Origin: CAWGYT01 sp963826795 | Lineage (GTDB): Bacteria > Planctomycetota > Planctomycetia > Pirellulales > Pirellulaceae | Assembly: GCA_963826795.1 (NCBI GenBank) | Contig: CAWGYT010000011.1 | Coordinates: 159,164-223,163, forward strand | Length of the DNA: 64,000 nt | Direction of reading: 5' to 3' | Shown here: piece after piece, positions 1 through 8,791 of the stretch | Layout of the letters: every line of letters starts with the position of its first letter | Numbering within the stretch: the stretch's first letter is position 1 | Translations under genes and position numbers: made by a program | Notes under the pieces: generated by a model | The model's input: the letters and a program-made list of their open reading frames with translations, nothing else | What the model was told of the DNA's origin: nothing | Database searches by the model: none

Positions 1-171
1 GATATCTACGCCACTCGAGAAGGTGTCGCCGGACCACTCACGATGTTTCAGTTTCCACTCTGGTTGCTTTCGGGAGCGGTTGCCTATGCGCTGCTCGTCA
101 GCCTGATCAGCGGTTGGTATCCGGCCTCCCGAGCCGCGCGCGTCGATCCGATCCAGGCCTTGCGGCGGTAA
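1..171 (+). CDS. ABC transporter permease, C-terminal fragment (MacB/FtsX type)
   Basis: The reading frame is open from the window edge to a TAA at 169-171, giving 56 residues. It contains one hydrophobic helix (FPLWLLSGAVAYALLVSLI) followed by GWYPASRAARVDPIQALRR. The 'YPAxxAAxxDPxxALR' ending is the classic C-terminus of MacB/FtsX-like ABC permeases, where the last transmembrane helix is followed by a short cytoplasmic tail. Only the end of the gene is present, so substrate and partners cannot be judged. The family usually works with an ATPase and an HlyD-type adaptor; an HlyD-like gene lies at 6433 but is too far away to pair confidently. Confidence 0.85.
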   Translation, partial: DIYATREGVAGPLTMFQFPLWLLSGAVAYALLVSLISGWYPASRAARVDPIQALRR

Positions 172-230
172 CCATGAGGAACGTGTGCTCGGTTCAATAT
201 TCCGCTTGGATTTGAGCGTGGAAAAGCGTC

Positions 231-810
231 CCCCCTCATCCGGCCTTCGGCCACCTTCTCCCGCGCGGGGAGAAGGGATGTGGTGCGAGGACGAAGTGTT
301 GTCACCTTCTCCCGCGCGGGGAGAAGGGACGTGGTGCGAGGACGAAGTGTTGTCACCTCTCCCGATGCCGGGAGAGGTCGCTCGGATCCCGCGGGCGGGA
401 GCCGAGCGGGTGAGGGTTGCGAGTCTGGCAGGGAGCGGGGCCCCCTCATCCGGCCTTCGGCCACCTTCTCCCGCGCGGGGGAGAAGGGACGTGGTGCGAG
501 GACGAAGTGTTGTCACCTCTCCCGATGCCGGGAGAGGTCGCTCGGATCCCGCGGGCGGGAGCCGAGCGGGTGAGGGTTGCGAGTCTGGCAGGGAGCGGTG
601 CCCCCTCATCCGGCCTTCGGCCACCTTCTCCCGCGCGGGGGAGAAGGGACGTGGTGCGAGGACGAAGTGTTGTCACCTCTCCCGATGCCGGGAGAGGTCG
701 CTCGGATCCCGCGGGCGGGAGCCGAGCGGGTGAGGGTTGCGAGTCTGGCAGGGAGCGGGGCCCCCTCATCCGGCCTTCGGCCACCTTCTCCCGCGGGGGA
801 GAAGGGACAG
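231..810. repeat. 160-bp tandem repeat array of the CCCCCTCATCCGG family
   Basis: A block beginning CCCCCTCATCCGGCCTTCGG occurs at 231, 441, 601 and 761. Units 441-600 and 601-760 are almost identical 160-mers. The first unit is 210 bp because an internal segment of about 50 bp is duplicated (252-301 and 302-351). The last unit is truncated at about 810. Each unit contains short inverted repeats (GGCCTTCGGCC, CTCCCGCGCGGGGAG). Variant copies of the same family occur at 56983, 57923 and 58166. Open frames across the array arise because the unit lacks stops and are not believed to be genes. Confidence 0.93.
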
Positions 811-923
811 GTGGCGCTGTCTCCCGCTCGGGACTCGGGCATCGACGTGAGCGCGTGTAGATTGTGAAAGCGGACGTGTCACAACGGCGGAAGTCCCGCA
901 GCCAGGTAGAACGAGGTCGAACG

Positions 924-1852
924 ATGTTGCTATTCGGAACCCGAAGTTACGGTTATTTGCAGGACGAGCTGAGTTCCCTGCTGGATGCCGCCTGCGGTCA
1001 GATCGAGCGAAAGACGTTCGACGACGGCGAAATCTATCATCGGATTGTCGAGGACGTTTCGGGCCGGGATGTGGGGCTGGTGGGCGGCACGACGTCGGAG
1101 GCGGAAACGCTGGAGCTATTCGATGTCGGTTCGGGGCTGGTTCAGGCGGGCGCTCGTTCGTTGACCATGATCGTGCCCTACCTCGGTTATTCGACGATGG
1201 ACCGAGTCGTGAAGACCGGTGAAATCGTGAAGGCGAAGACACGTGCTCGACTGCTGTCGTCGATTCCTCACGGTTTGGAGGCCAACCGATTGATAATGCT
1301 GGATTTGCATTTGGAGGGGATTCAGTTCTATTTCGAAGGGCCGCTCAACACGGTGCACTTGTACGCGAAGCCCGTGATCTTGGCTGCGATTGGCGAGTTG
1401 GTGAAGGGCGACTTCGTGCTGGCCTGTACCGATGCGGGACGAGCGAAGTGGGTTGAGTCGCTGGCCAATGCGCTGCAGGTTAGCGCGAGTTTCGTCTTCA
1501 AGCGGCGTCGCGACGACGGGCGGCCTGAAGTCACTGCGATGAACGCCGACGTCGCCGGGCGGCGAGTCGTGATTTACGATGACATCGTTCGCTCGGGTCA
1601 CTCGCTCATCAACGCGGCCGCGGCGTACCGCTCGGCGGGGCGCTGGCCGTGGATTGTGTGACCACGCATGGAGTCTTCGCGGGTGAGGGGTTGGACGCGA
1701 TCAAGCAAAGTGGTTTGGTGGGGCGTATCGTCTGCACCAATAGTCACCCTCACGCGCTGGAAGTTGCAGCGCGATCCGACGGATTCTTGGAAGTTCGCAG
1801 CGTGGCCTCGGTCTTCGCCACGGCCCTGCGCACCGCGAATCGCCCAAGTTGA
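924..1852 (+). CDS. Ribose-phosphate pyrophosphokinase-like protein (frameshifted)
   Basis: The protein resembles PRPP synthetase, which makes 5-phosphoribosyl 1-pyrophosphate from ribose 5-phosphate and ATP. Features seen are FDDGEIYHRI near residue 33, the 'VPYLGYS' segment, 'MLDLHLEGIQFYF' (the DLH-containing metal loop) and the PRPP-binding loop VVIYDDIVRSGHSL. The C-terminal part (VDCVTTHGVFAGEG...) lies one frame away. Restoring one G in the run at about 1637-1640 joins the halves into 309 residues, the normal family length. The start at ATG 924 gives MLLFGTRSYGYL, which aligns with the family N-terminus. Several motif residues differ from canonical Prs, so it may be a divergent paralogue. 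The single missing G looks like a sequence error. Confidence 0.75.
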
Positions 1853-2737
1853 AGCAGGTGTCTGTGCCAGGGTGCTTGCCGATCACAAGGTCGAGCTGAC
1901 AGCCATCGAATTTTCGCCGGACGGCCAGTGGCCGTTTACTGGCGACGCGAATGGGCGAGGCAATCTATGGGAGGTCTCAACGGGGACGCTGCTGACGACG
2001 CTCCGCAAGCACACCGCCGGATCTCCGACGCGAAGTTCCTCCCTGACCGCTCCGCCCTGCTGACGGCCAGCGAAGACAACCTCGTCTTGCGTTGGGATCT
2101 GCCCTCGTCACCCCCCGCGGCCTGGCCCAATTCGATTCCGCCCCGCATGGACCTGATTCTGACCCATCCAGCGCCCGTGAACGCCCTCTGCCTCACACGC
2201 GATGGGCGACAGGTCCTCACGGGCTGCAACGACGGAGCCGCGAGGTTTTGGAACCTTGACGACGGGACGCCGGCCTGGAGTTGGCGAGCCGCGACGGCGG
2301 CAAAAATCAATTCCGTTTCGATCTCTCCCGCAAACTCACTCGCAATCGCCGTCGATTCCGCGAGCAACCAAATCCATCTGCTCGACACCGAACTGCACTG
2401 CGAATTGCCGGAACCCGGAGCCGATGGCGATCGCGTGGTCTTCCTCGACCTTCGCCCGCGCGATGCCCTGGGATGGTCCGCAACCTTCACTCCCGACGGA
2501 ACACGGCTCGTCACGGTAGGAGGTGATGAGGCACGGCTCTGGGACCTTGCCACGGGCCGCGAAGTGCTGACGCTCAATGGTCACACTCGCGAAGTGACGA
2601 GCGTTTCTTTCTCGCGGGACGGCCGCTACGTGCTCAGCTCCAGCCGAGACGGAACAGCCACCGTCTGGCCGGCCCTGGTCGATCCCTCAGCTCCTAATCG
2701 CCTCGACGTTGCGGACCGCTCCGGAACCGCGCACTAG
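1848..2737 (+). pseudogene. WD40-repeat protein fragment, no start codon, internal frameshift
   Basis: Two overlapping frames encode consecutive WD40 blades: 'LTAIEFSPDGQW..GNLWEVSTG' in one frame, then 'ISDAKFLPDRSALLTASED..LRWDL' and three more blades ending '..HTREVTSVSFSRDGRYVLSSS' in another. A one-base indel near 2010-2015 would join them. The frame runs straight out of the end of the PRPP-synthetase-like gene with no initiation codon, so the N-terminal part is missing. It may be a 5'-deleted remnant, or a gene whose start is hidden by another indel. WD40 propellers are scaffolds, so a specific function cannot be assigned. Confidence 0.6.
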
Positions 2738-2846
2738 CGGATGGGACATCCAGACGCGGTCCGTTGTTCGGTATCGGTTGCTCGGACCGCAGTCAGTGAC
2801 ACGATCAGACTTCCGCCGCCGATGCCAGCGCGAAGCTCGACGGTGC

Positions 2847-3077
2847 TCAGCGGGCCAGCGCCAGCAGCGCCAGTTGTGGGGTCGACAGATTCGCCAAGGG
2901 CAGCTCGACCTTATCGGCAGGGCGCGACAATTCAGGTAACTCGCTGCGTCGAATTGGCACATTCTTCGGTGCCGAGATGGCAAGTCGAACGCGATTTCCG
3001 TTGACTTGGCAGACGGTGATCTCAATATCGTTTCCTAATCGAATCGATTCACCATTCTTGCGGCTTAGAACCAACAT
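2847..3077 (-). CDS. csrA: Carbon storage regulator CsrA
   Basis: This is a 76-residue protein starting MLVLSRKNGESIRLG, the hallmark CsrA N-terminus, followed by DIEITVCQVNGNRVRLAISAP and a charged linker. CsrA dimers bind GGA motifs in mRNA leaders and control translation. The ATG at 3075-3077 was chosen over the in-frame GTG two codons upstream because an AAGGAG lies seven bases before it. The C-terminal tail (ELPLANLSTPQLALLALAR) is longer than in the enterobacterial protein, which is about 61 residues. The gene is transcribed away from the rimK cluster, with a 560-bp gap between them. Confidence 0.93.
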   Translation of the reverse strand: MLVLSRKNGESIRLGNDIEITVCQVNGNRVRLAISAPKNVPIRRSELPELSRPADKVELPLANLSTPQLALLALAR

Positions 3078-3084
3078 GATCACA

Positions 3085-3090
3085 CTCCTT
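3085..3090 (-). promoter_or_regulatory. Ribosome binding site of csrA
   Basis: AAGGAG on the minus strand, seven bases upstream of the ATG at 3077. It fixes the CsrA start at MLVLSRK rather than at the upstream GTG. Confidence 0.75.
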
Positions 3091-3638
3091 TGCTTGGTCG
3101 ATGTAGGTTTTCACGAGACTCTTCACGCGTACTTTAGAGTTTCTTGAGGATTCGGCAATGATCTCAATGAGCATTTGCCGCGATTCCGTCATCCTAATCG
3201 TGAAACTCGTCGCATCGCGGTGTCCCGGTTCGATTCCCGTGGCGAGCCGAGCCGCAGAACTGACTTGACCGAATCCGGCTGGATCTCCTCTCCGGCCCGT
3301 TGTCAGAATGGCTGACCGTCCCTGGGGTAGACCTCCCTCTTTGCAATCGCAGTGCCGATTTGAATTTTCGTCTCAAGTTTTTGACTTTCGATACCGATTC
3401 AGGCGGGATTTGTCAGTATCACCCCGTGGCTTGGCGAGTTCTTGGGCACTTGTTTGCCGCGCACGTCCAACCGATGATCGGCGGATCGCAGGAAGTTTGG
3501 CCGCTGAGCAGTGACATCAGCGACCGTTTCCCTCCAAGCTTGCTCGCTGGACAGGGGGGCCTGCATCCGTCATCTTGGGATCATCCAGCGGCCGGTGGAG
3601 CGAGCGGCACGGGGAACGGTTGGCGAATCGGAGCGAAC
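3091..3638. other. Gene-free divergent intergenic region
   Basis: This is the region between csrA (minus) and the zinc-protease gene (plus). No convincing coding frame is seen. It should hold the divergent promoters, but I cannot point to clear -35/-10 boxes. A short GGTTCGATTCCCG string at about 3228 resembles a tRNA T-arm but has no tRNA around it. Confidence 0.5.
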
Positions 3639-4124
3639 ATGACTCAATCACGCGCCTCGTCGCGGAAGCATCCCGTTCAACAGCGGCCGGTGATTGGGTG
3701 GCGGGAATGGGTGGCCTTGCCCGAGCTTGGGATTGAGCGAATCAAGGCGAAGGTGGACACCGGGGCCCGGTCCTCGGCGCTCCACGCGTTTGATATCCAT
3801 CGCTTCGACCGGGGGGGAATGCAGTGGGTACGATTCAAGGTCCATCCGATACAGCGGAACACGCAGCTGACGGTACAGGCCCAGATGCCTGTGCTGGAGT
3901 TTCGTCCGGTCCGGAGTTCGACCGGGCATGTTACCAAGCGACCGGCAATTCTGGTCGAAGTTGAGTGGATGGGGGAACGCTGGCCGATTGAGCTCACGTT
4001 GGCCAGTCGGGACGAGATGGGATTTCGGATGCTGCTGGGTCGCGAGGCGGTGCGGGGCCGATTCTTGGTGGACGCGGGTGCGTCATACTACGGCAAAAGA
4101 ATCCGAAAGATTCGTGAGAGCTAA
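3639..4124 (+). CDS. RimK-associated ATP-dependent zinc protease family protein (retropepsin-like)
   Basis: A 161-residue protein with the retropepsin-like fold of the RimB/DUF785 family. It has VIGWREWVALPELGI, then KAKVDTGARSSALHAFDI (the D-T-G-A catalytic motif), and ends MLLGREAVRGRFLVDAG. The N-terminal 25 residues are basic and unstructured. The ATG at 3639 was chosen because the frame upstream has no family similarity. The gene lies 23 bases upstream of rimK, a pairing common in bacteria where the protease and the glutamate ligase act together on protein or peptide tails. Family membership is clear; the substrate is not. Confidence 0.88.
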   Translation: MTQSRASSRKHPVQQRPVIGWREWVALPELGIERIKAKVDTGARSSALHAFDIHRFDRGGMQWVRFKVHPIQRNTQLTVQAQMPVLEFRPVRSSTGHVTKRPAILVEVEWMGERWPIELTLASRDEMGFRMLLGREAVRGRFLVDAGASYYGKRIRKIRES

Positions 4125-4147
4125 CGCGGTAGGGGACGGCTGAGCTG

Positions 4148-5350
4148 ATGAAAATCGCGATATTATCGAGAAGTCCGAATTGCTACAGCACACGTCGGCT
4201 GCGAGATGCGGCATTGGGGCGTGGGTATCAGCCCGTGGTCCTCAATACGATGAAGTTTGCGATCGATTTGCAGGAGGGCGAGCCCGACTTGTTTTACAAC
4301 ACGCGTCGGCTCAGCCCATACGATGCCGTAATCCCCCGGATTGGGGCTTCCGTGACATATTTTGGGACGGCCGTCGTCCGGCAATTCGAGCAGATGGATA
4401 TCTTCTGTACGAACACGTCGATTGGGATCGCCAACTCCCGGGACAAGCTGCGCACCTTGCAGATCCTCAGTCGCCACCATATTGGGATCCCGCAGACAAC
4501 CTTTATTCGAGACCGCAAGGACGTGATGTCGGCGATCGAACGTGTGGGCGGCTCGCCGGTCATCATTAAGTTGATCGAGGGAACTCAGGGGGTGGGCGTG
4601 ATCCTGGCCGAGTCGATTAAGACCGCACAAGCGATCGTCGAGACGTTGCAGAGCAAGCAGCAGAACGTCCTGATTCAAAAGTTTGTCTCCGAAAGCAAGG
4701 GCCGGGATATTCGCGCGTTCGTCGTCGGGGATCAGGTCGTCGGTGCGATGCGGCGGCAAGCTCAGGGCGAAGAGTTTCGCAGTAATGTCCATCGAGGGGC
4801 CGTGGCTGAGCCGGTCGAGCTGGACGACCTGTATCGCGAGACGGCCGTTCGTGCCGCACAGATCATGGGCCTCCGAGTGGCGGGTGTCGATATGCTGGAG
4901 AGCCATGATGGACCGCAGGTGATGGAAGTGAATTCCTCGCCGGGGTTGGAGGGGATCGAGTTGGCGACCAAGTTGGACATTGCCGGGGCAGTGATCGACT
5001 ACGTCGCAGCTCAGGTGAGTTTCCCCGAACTGGACGTGCGACAGCGGCTGACTGTGAGCCGAGGCTACGGAGTCGCGGAGTTGCTGATTCGCGAGGGATC
5101 GGAATATTGCGGGAAGACAATCGAAGAGGCGGGCCTGCGCGACAAGGACATCAATGTGCTCACGCTGCACCGAGACGCCTCCGTCATTCCGAACCCGCGT
5201 TCGTCGCGTGAGTTAGCCGGAGGCGACCGATTGCTGTGCTTCGGCCGGCTCGAGACGATGCGTGATCTCGTCCCGGAACGCGCCAAGCGAGCTCGGCGCC
5301 TGAAAACCAAAAAGCTGCCCGAATCTGCCTTAGGAGATTCACGCGAGTGA
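4148..5350 (+). CDS. rimK: RimK-type glutamate ligase with C-terminal RCK_C (TrkA-C) domain
   Basis: A 400-residue ATP-grasp ligase. The RimK N-domain (MKIAILSRSPNCYSTRRL) is followed by the ATP-binding segment PVIIKLIEGTQGVGVILAES near residues 138-157 and the metal/ATP motif QVMEVNSSPGLEGIE near 258-272. RimK adds glutamate residues to the C-terminus of ribosomal protein S6 in Escherichia coli. Here an additional domain of about 70 residues follows (GYGVAELLIREGSEYCGKTI...), matching the RCK_C/TrkA-C fold that often senses ligands. The TGA overlaps the GTG of the next gene by four bases, so translation is probably coupled. Confidence 0.92.
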   Translation: MKIAILSRSPNCYSTRRLRDAALGRGYQPVVLNTMKFAIDLQEGEPDLFYNTRRLSPYDAVIPRIGASVTYFGTAVVRQFEQMDIFCTNTSIGIANSRDKLRTLQILSRHHIGIPQTTFIRDRKDVMSAIERVGGSPVIIKLIEGTQGVGVILAESIKTAQAIVETLQSKQQNVLIQKFVSESKGRDIRAFVVGDQVVGAMRRQAQGEEFRSNVHRGAVAEPVELDDLYRETAVRAAQIMGLRVAGVDMLESHDGPQVMEVNSSPGLEGIELATKLDIAGAVIDYVAAQVSFPELDVRQRLTVSRGYGVAELLIREGSEYCGKTIEEAGLRDKDINVLTLHRDASVIPNPRSSRELAGGDRLLCFGRLETMRDLVPERAKRARRLKTKKLPESALGDSRE

Positions 5351-6426
5351 GCCAGACGCGGCGTTCCCCGTTTACTTGGGGTGAAACAACGGTCGAGCCG
5401 GGGAGCGAGACCGACATTGAGCTGAATATTGGCGAGAGCTACAGTGGCGCGACCGTACGGATTCCGATCCACGTGCGCCGCGGTCTCCAGGACGGGCCGG
5501 CACTGTTCGTCACTGCCGCGTTGCATGGTGACGAAATCAATGGCACCGGAGCGATTCGGGAATTGATTCTCCGCCGCGACATCGAGCTGATTGCGGGAAC
5601 ACTCATTCTGGTCCCGGTTCTGAACGTGCTCGCCTTCGATCGACATTCTCGTTATCTGCCGGATCGACGCGATCTCAACCGTTCGTTTCCAGGATTCACC
5701 AAAGGCAGTCTGGCAAGTCGGCTCGCGCGGCGAATTTTCGACGAGATTATTGGTCGCTGCGACTTCGGACTCGACTTGCATACGGCGGCAATTCGCCGTA
5801 CGAACTTCCCCAACGTGCGTGCCGACATGTCCCATCCCGAAGCGGCCAGACTGGCCTCGGCCTTTGGAGCGGAGTTGATCATTGACGGACGGGGGCCGAG
5901 CGGTTCGTTGCGGCGAGAGGCCACGACGAACGGCTGTCCCACGGTCACGTTTGAGGGGGGAGAAGTCTGGAAGGTGGAACCCGCAATCGTCGAGTGCATC
6001 GTTCGCGGCACGACGAACATGATGCGATGGCTGAAGATGATTCCGGGCGACGTCGAGCGGCCAGTGCAACGAGTTCTGAAGGTAACCAAATGGGTGCGTG
6101 CCGAATGCGGCGGTTTTCTCCAGTATCACATCGCACCCGGAGACGTGGTCGCAGCAGGCCAGCCCCTGGCGACCAATACGAGTCTTCTGGGACAGGACCG
6201 AAATGTGCTAAACGCCCCCTTTCCTGGCGTCGTCATCGGGCTGTCCACACTACCGGCGGTCAGTCCGGGCGAGCCTGTTTGCCACCTGGGTCGCATCTCC
6301 GAATCGCTGCATGCTCAGGCTCATAAACGCGGCACTGAAGACAGCGACCAACTCTATCAACGCGTGCAGGAGGAATTGGCCACGAATGTGATGGTCGTCG
6401 AACCTCATTCCCCGGAGGACTCCTGA
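5347..6426 (+). CDS. Succinylglutamate desuccinylase/aspartoacylase family protein
   Basis: A 359-residue M14-like zinc hydrolase of the AstE/AspA family. Metal-binding motifs are visible: ALHGDEINGTGAIREL near residue 58, RRDLNRSFPG near 101, and FGLDLHTAA near 138 supplying the second histidine. The C-terminal half has the beta-barrel typical of the family. It starts at GTG 5347 inside the rimK stop (GTGA overlap). In RimK clusters such hydrolases are thought to deacylate amino-acyl or glutamyl products; the substrate here is inferred only from context. Confidence 0.88.
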   Translation: MSQTRRSPFTWGETTVEPGSETDIELNIGESYSGATVRIPIHVRRGLQDGPALFVTAALHGDEINGTGAIRELILRRDIELIAGTLILVPVLNVLAFDRHSRYLPDRRDLNRSFPGFTKGSLASRLARRIFDEIIGRCDFGLDLHTAAIRRTNFPNVRADMSHPEAARLASAFGAELIIDGRGPSGSLRREATTNGCPTVTFEGGEVWKVEPAIVECIVRGTTNMMRWLKMIPGDVERPVQRVLKVTKWVRAECGGFLQYHIAPGDVVAAGQPLATNTSLLGQDRNVLNAPFPGVVIGLSTLPAVSPGEPVCHLGRISESLHAQAHKRGTEDSDQLYQRVQEELATNVMVVEPHSPEDS

Positions 6427-6432
6427 TTCACC

Positions 6433-7671
6433 ATGACCCGCTGGCTCTGGATCGTGATCGGACTTGTGGTCATCGGCTTGGGAACGATTTACGTCGTGAC
6501 GCCCAAGGGAGTCCCCGTGGACGTGGGGATCGTGCAGCGCGGTCTGATCCGCGAGTTTATCGAGGAACAGGCCAAGACGCGGCTGCCGGACGTCCACGAA
6601 ATCGCGATGCCGCTGGAAGGCAGAATCCTGCCGATCACGTTGGAAGAGGGCGATCGAATCGAAGAAGGACAGGTCGTCGCGCGGATGGACGTGCGCGATC
6701 TGGAAACGACGTTGATCGAACGCAGTAATACGGCGAAGAGCTACGAGAAAAACCTTCAGCAATTGGAGATTGCAATCGAACAAGCTGAGCAGACGGTGAA
6801 GGCGCAGCAGGCGAAGTACGATTTCGCCGAAAGAGTTTTTAGCCGAACGCGGTCGCTGGCGGAAAAGAACTCCGTGAGCATCGAAGAGTTGGAAGAGGAT
6901 GAGCTTCAAATGACCGAATCGGCAATTGAGCTGCGAAAGGAACAGCTTAACAAGAACATCTACGTGCTCATGCGGGGAGTGATCGAATTGATGTGGGAGA
7001 CGGATGTGGCGAAGCAGGCCCAGGCCGAGCGGGACCGCGATCGCGCCGTCATACGCAGCCCCGTGGCCGGAGTTGTCCTTTCGAAGGAGATCTCCAACGA
7101 ACGGGTCCTCGCGGCTGGTTCGGTTCTGTTGACGGTCGGTGATCCTGAACAGCTGCAGGTTGAGGCGGATATACTGACGCAGGATGTGGTCAAAATCCAG
7201 CGTGGAGACGCCGTCGACATTGAAGGCCCCGCGATTGGCCCCAAGCCGGTCACAGGACGCGTCGCCAAGGTCTATCCGCAGGGCTTTACCAAGATTTCGT
7301 CACTGGGCGTCGAACAGCAACGGGTCACGGTGGTGATCGACTTCGATTCCAGCGTCCTAAGCCAACTCGCTCAGCGCGGAAGTACCTTGGGTGTGGACTA
7401 TCGAGTCCGTGTCAAGGTCTACACGGATCGGAAAGAAAACGCTCTGGTCATTCCCCGTGCCGCCTTATTTCGAAATGCAGGTGGCAACTGGCAGGTCTTT
7501 GCGGTGAGTCAAGGACGAGCGGTACGAACGGATGTCGAAATCGGCCTCCGAAACGACTCGCAGGTCGAAATCGTCGGCGGGCTTGCCGAAGGCGATCAGG
7601 TCATTCTCGCCCCCGATTCCAGCTTGACGTCGGGGACGCTGATCGAACCCCAGTTGTTGGTCGAGCCGTAA
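6433..7671 (+). CDS. HlyD-family efflux periplasmic adaptor subunit
   Basis: A 412-residue membrane-fusion protein. Residues 1-20 form one N-terminal transmembrane anchor (WLWIVIGLVVIGLGTIYVV). A barrel-sandwich half-motif (GRILPITLEEGDRIEEGQVVARMD) is followed by a long coiled-coil hairpin from about 95 to 200, the second half-motif (VIRSPVAGVVLSKEI), then beta-barrel and membrane-proximal domains. Such adaptors link an inner-membrane pump to an outer-membrane channel. It begins six bases after the preceding stop, so it is in the rimK operon, yet no pump gene follows it here. Confidence 0.9.
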   Translation: MTRWLWIVIGLVVIGLGTIYVVTPKGVPVDVGIVQRGLIREFIEEQAKTRLPDVHEIAMPLEGRILPITLEEGDRIEEGQVVARMDVRDLETTLIERSNTAKSYEKNLQQLEIAIEQAEQTVKAQQAKYDFAERVFSRTRSLAEKNSVSIEELEEDELQMTESAIELRKEQLNKNIYVLMRGVIELMWETDVAKQAQAERDRDRAVIRSPVAGVVLSKEISNERVLAAGSVLLTVGDPEQLQVEADILTQDVVKIQRGDAVDIEGPAIGPKPVTGRVAKVYPQGFTKISSLGVEQQRVTVVIDFDSSVLSQLAQRGSTLGVDYRVRVKVYTDRKENALVIPRAALFRNAGGNWQVFAVSQGRAVRTDVEIGLRNDSQVEIVGGLAEGDQVILAPDSSLTSGTLIEPQLLVEP

Positions 7672-8071
7672 GTATCCGCAACGGCCGAATCGGTGGTTTC
7701 GCCGGCGGGCGGTTCGCTCCGATCGTGGCATCGCAACCTGCCCGCGGCTGCGGCTAGGTCTCCCTGCCGGACGCAGGGGATCTGGCTTGTTGCACGACAC
7801 AGGACGCACGACAGAACGTCGCATGATTCAGATTGACCGGTAAGCGGAACCGGACTACCATTCCCTGGGTCCTGACGTGTCGTGCCGCACACCACACGTG
7901 TTCTTATCTTCGCGGTTCCGCGGCGCGAGATGCGGGTGAAGGCCAGCGCAAGCCCGCTCGAAGGCCGAACGTCCGTCGACGGCTTGAGCGTTGTGTGGCC
8001 GTTTTCAGCCACCCGATGTGGTAATGATTGACCATTGAGCCTCTCGGGAAGAACTGATCACGGAGAATCAC
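7672..8071. other. Gene-free intergenic stretch
   Basis: About 400 bases with no credible coding frame and no repeat family recognised elsewhere in the window. The sequence just before 8072 carries CGGAGAATCAC, a plausible ribosome binding site for the next gene. Confidence 0.5.
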
Positions 8072-8791
8072 GTGCGCCGACTTCGACATGTCGTACTCGG
8101 GTTGTCCACGTTGGCCGTGATCGCGGCTGGTGGCTGCTTTGGACTGTTTCAAGCGAGTCAGTCCGTTCCCGATTTCTACGCCGAGGCATTGAGCCGTTCC
8201 GGCGAATCGGCCGACCAGGCGGGGGATGCCTTGGAACAGCAGATGGTGACGCTGCACAACGAGCTCCAAAGTGGTGAAAGCTGGGAGCTTCAAATGTCGG
8301 ACCAACAGGTGAACGGTTGGTTGGCCACCGATCTCAAGCAGAAGTTTCCGCAGCTGCTGCCCGCGGAAATTGTCGAGCCTCGGGTGGTGTTTCGGGAAGA
8401 CGCGGCCCACGTGGCGTGTCGACTCGACACCGGCAAGATGTCGACGGTGCTGTCTTTAAAGCTGCAGGCTTATTTGACCGAGCAACCGAATGAGGTTGCG
8501 ATCCGAATCGCACACGTCCGCGCCGGTCTGTTGCCTGTGCCGCTAACCCAGTTGCTCGATCGAATTTCGGCCACGGCGCTGGCTTCAGGCCTTTCACTGC
8601 GTTGGTCGCAGGTCGAGGGTGATCCCGTCGCACTCGTCACTCTCCCGACGGATCGCGATGATCTACGCTCCGGGGTGCTGCTCGAGAAACTCGCCGTCAG
8701 CCCAGGAATGCTCTGCGTCGCCGGGATTGCCGACGCCGATCAGCCACGTGTCGCGGAGTCGACGGCCGAAATCTCCAGGAGCCAGCGCTGA
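8072..8791 (+). CDS. Hypothetical exported or membrane-anchored protein
   Basis: A 239-residue protein starting at GTG 8072 behind a GGAG. The N-terminus is basic then hydrophobic (RRLRHVVLGLSTLAVIAAGGC), so it is a signal anchor or possibly a lipoprotein (AAGGC resembles a lipobox). The rest is a soluble domain with alternating charged and hydrophobic stretches (LQMSDQQVNGWLATDLKQKF, VAIRIAHVRAGLLPVPLTQL). I do not recognise a named domain. Its last 52 bases overlap the convergent LigD-type gene on the other strand. Confidence 0.7.
   Translation: MRRLRHVVLGLSTLAVIAAGGCFGLFQASQSVPDFYAEALSRSGESADQAGDALEQQMVTLHNELQSGESWELQMSDQQVNGWLATDLKQKFPQLLPAEIVEPRVVFREDAAHVACRLDTGKMSTVLSLKLQAYLTEQPNEVAIRIAHVRAGLLPVPLTQLLDRISATALASGLSLRWSQVEGDPVALVTLPTDRDDLRSGVLLEKLAVSPGMLCVAGIADADQPRVAESTAEISRSQR

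Noticed and set aside
185..867. Several overlapping open frames across the tandem array.
   Set aside because: They follow the repeat unit and occur in more than one frame and both strands; none has a start or motif of a real gene.
3190..3250. A tRNA-like GGTTCGATTCCCG segment.
   Set aside because: The T-stem does not pair and no acceptor, D-arm or anticodon arm can be built around it.
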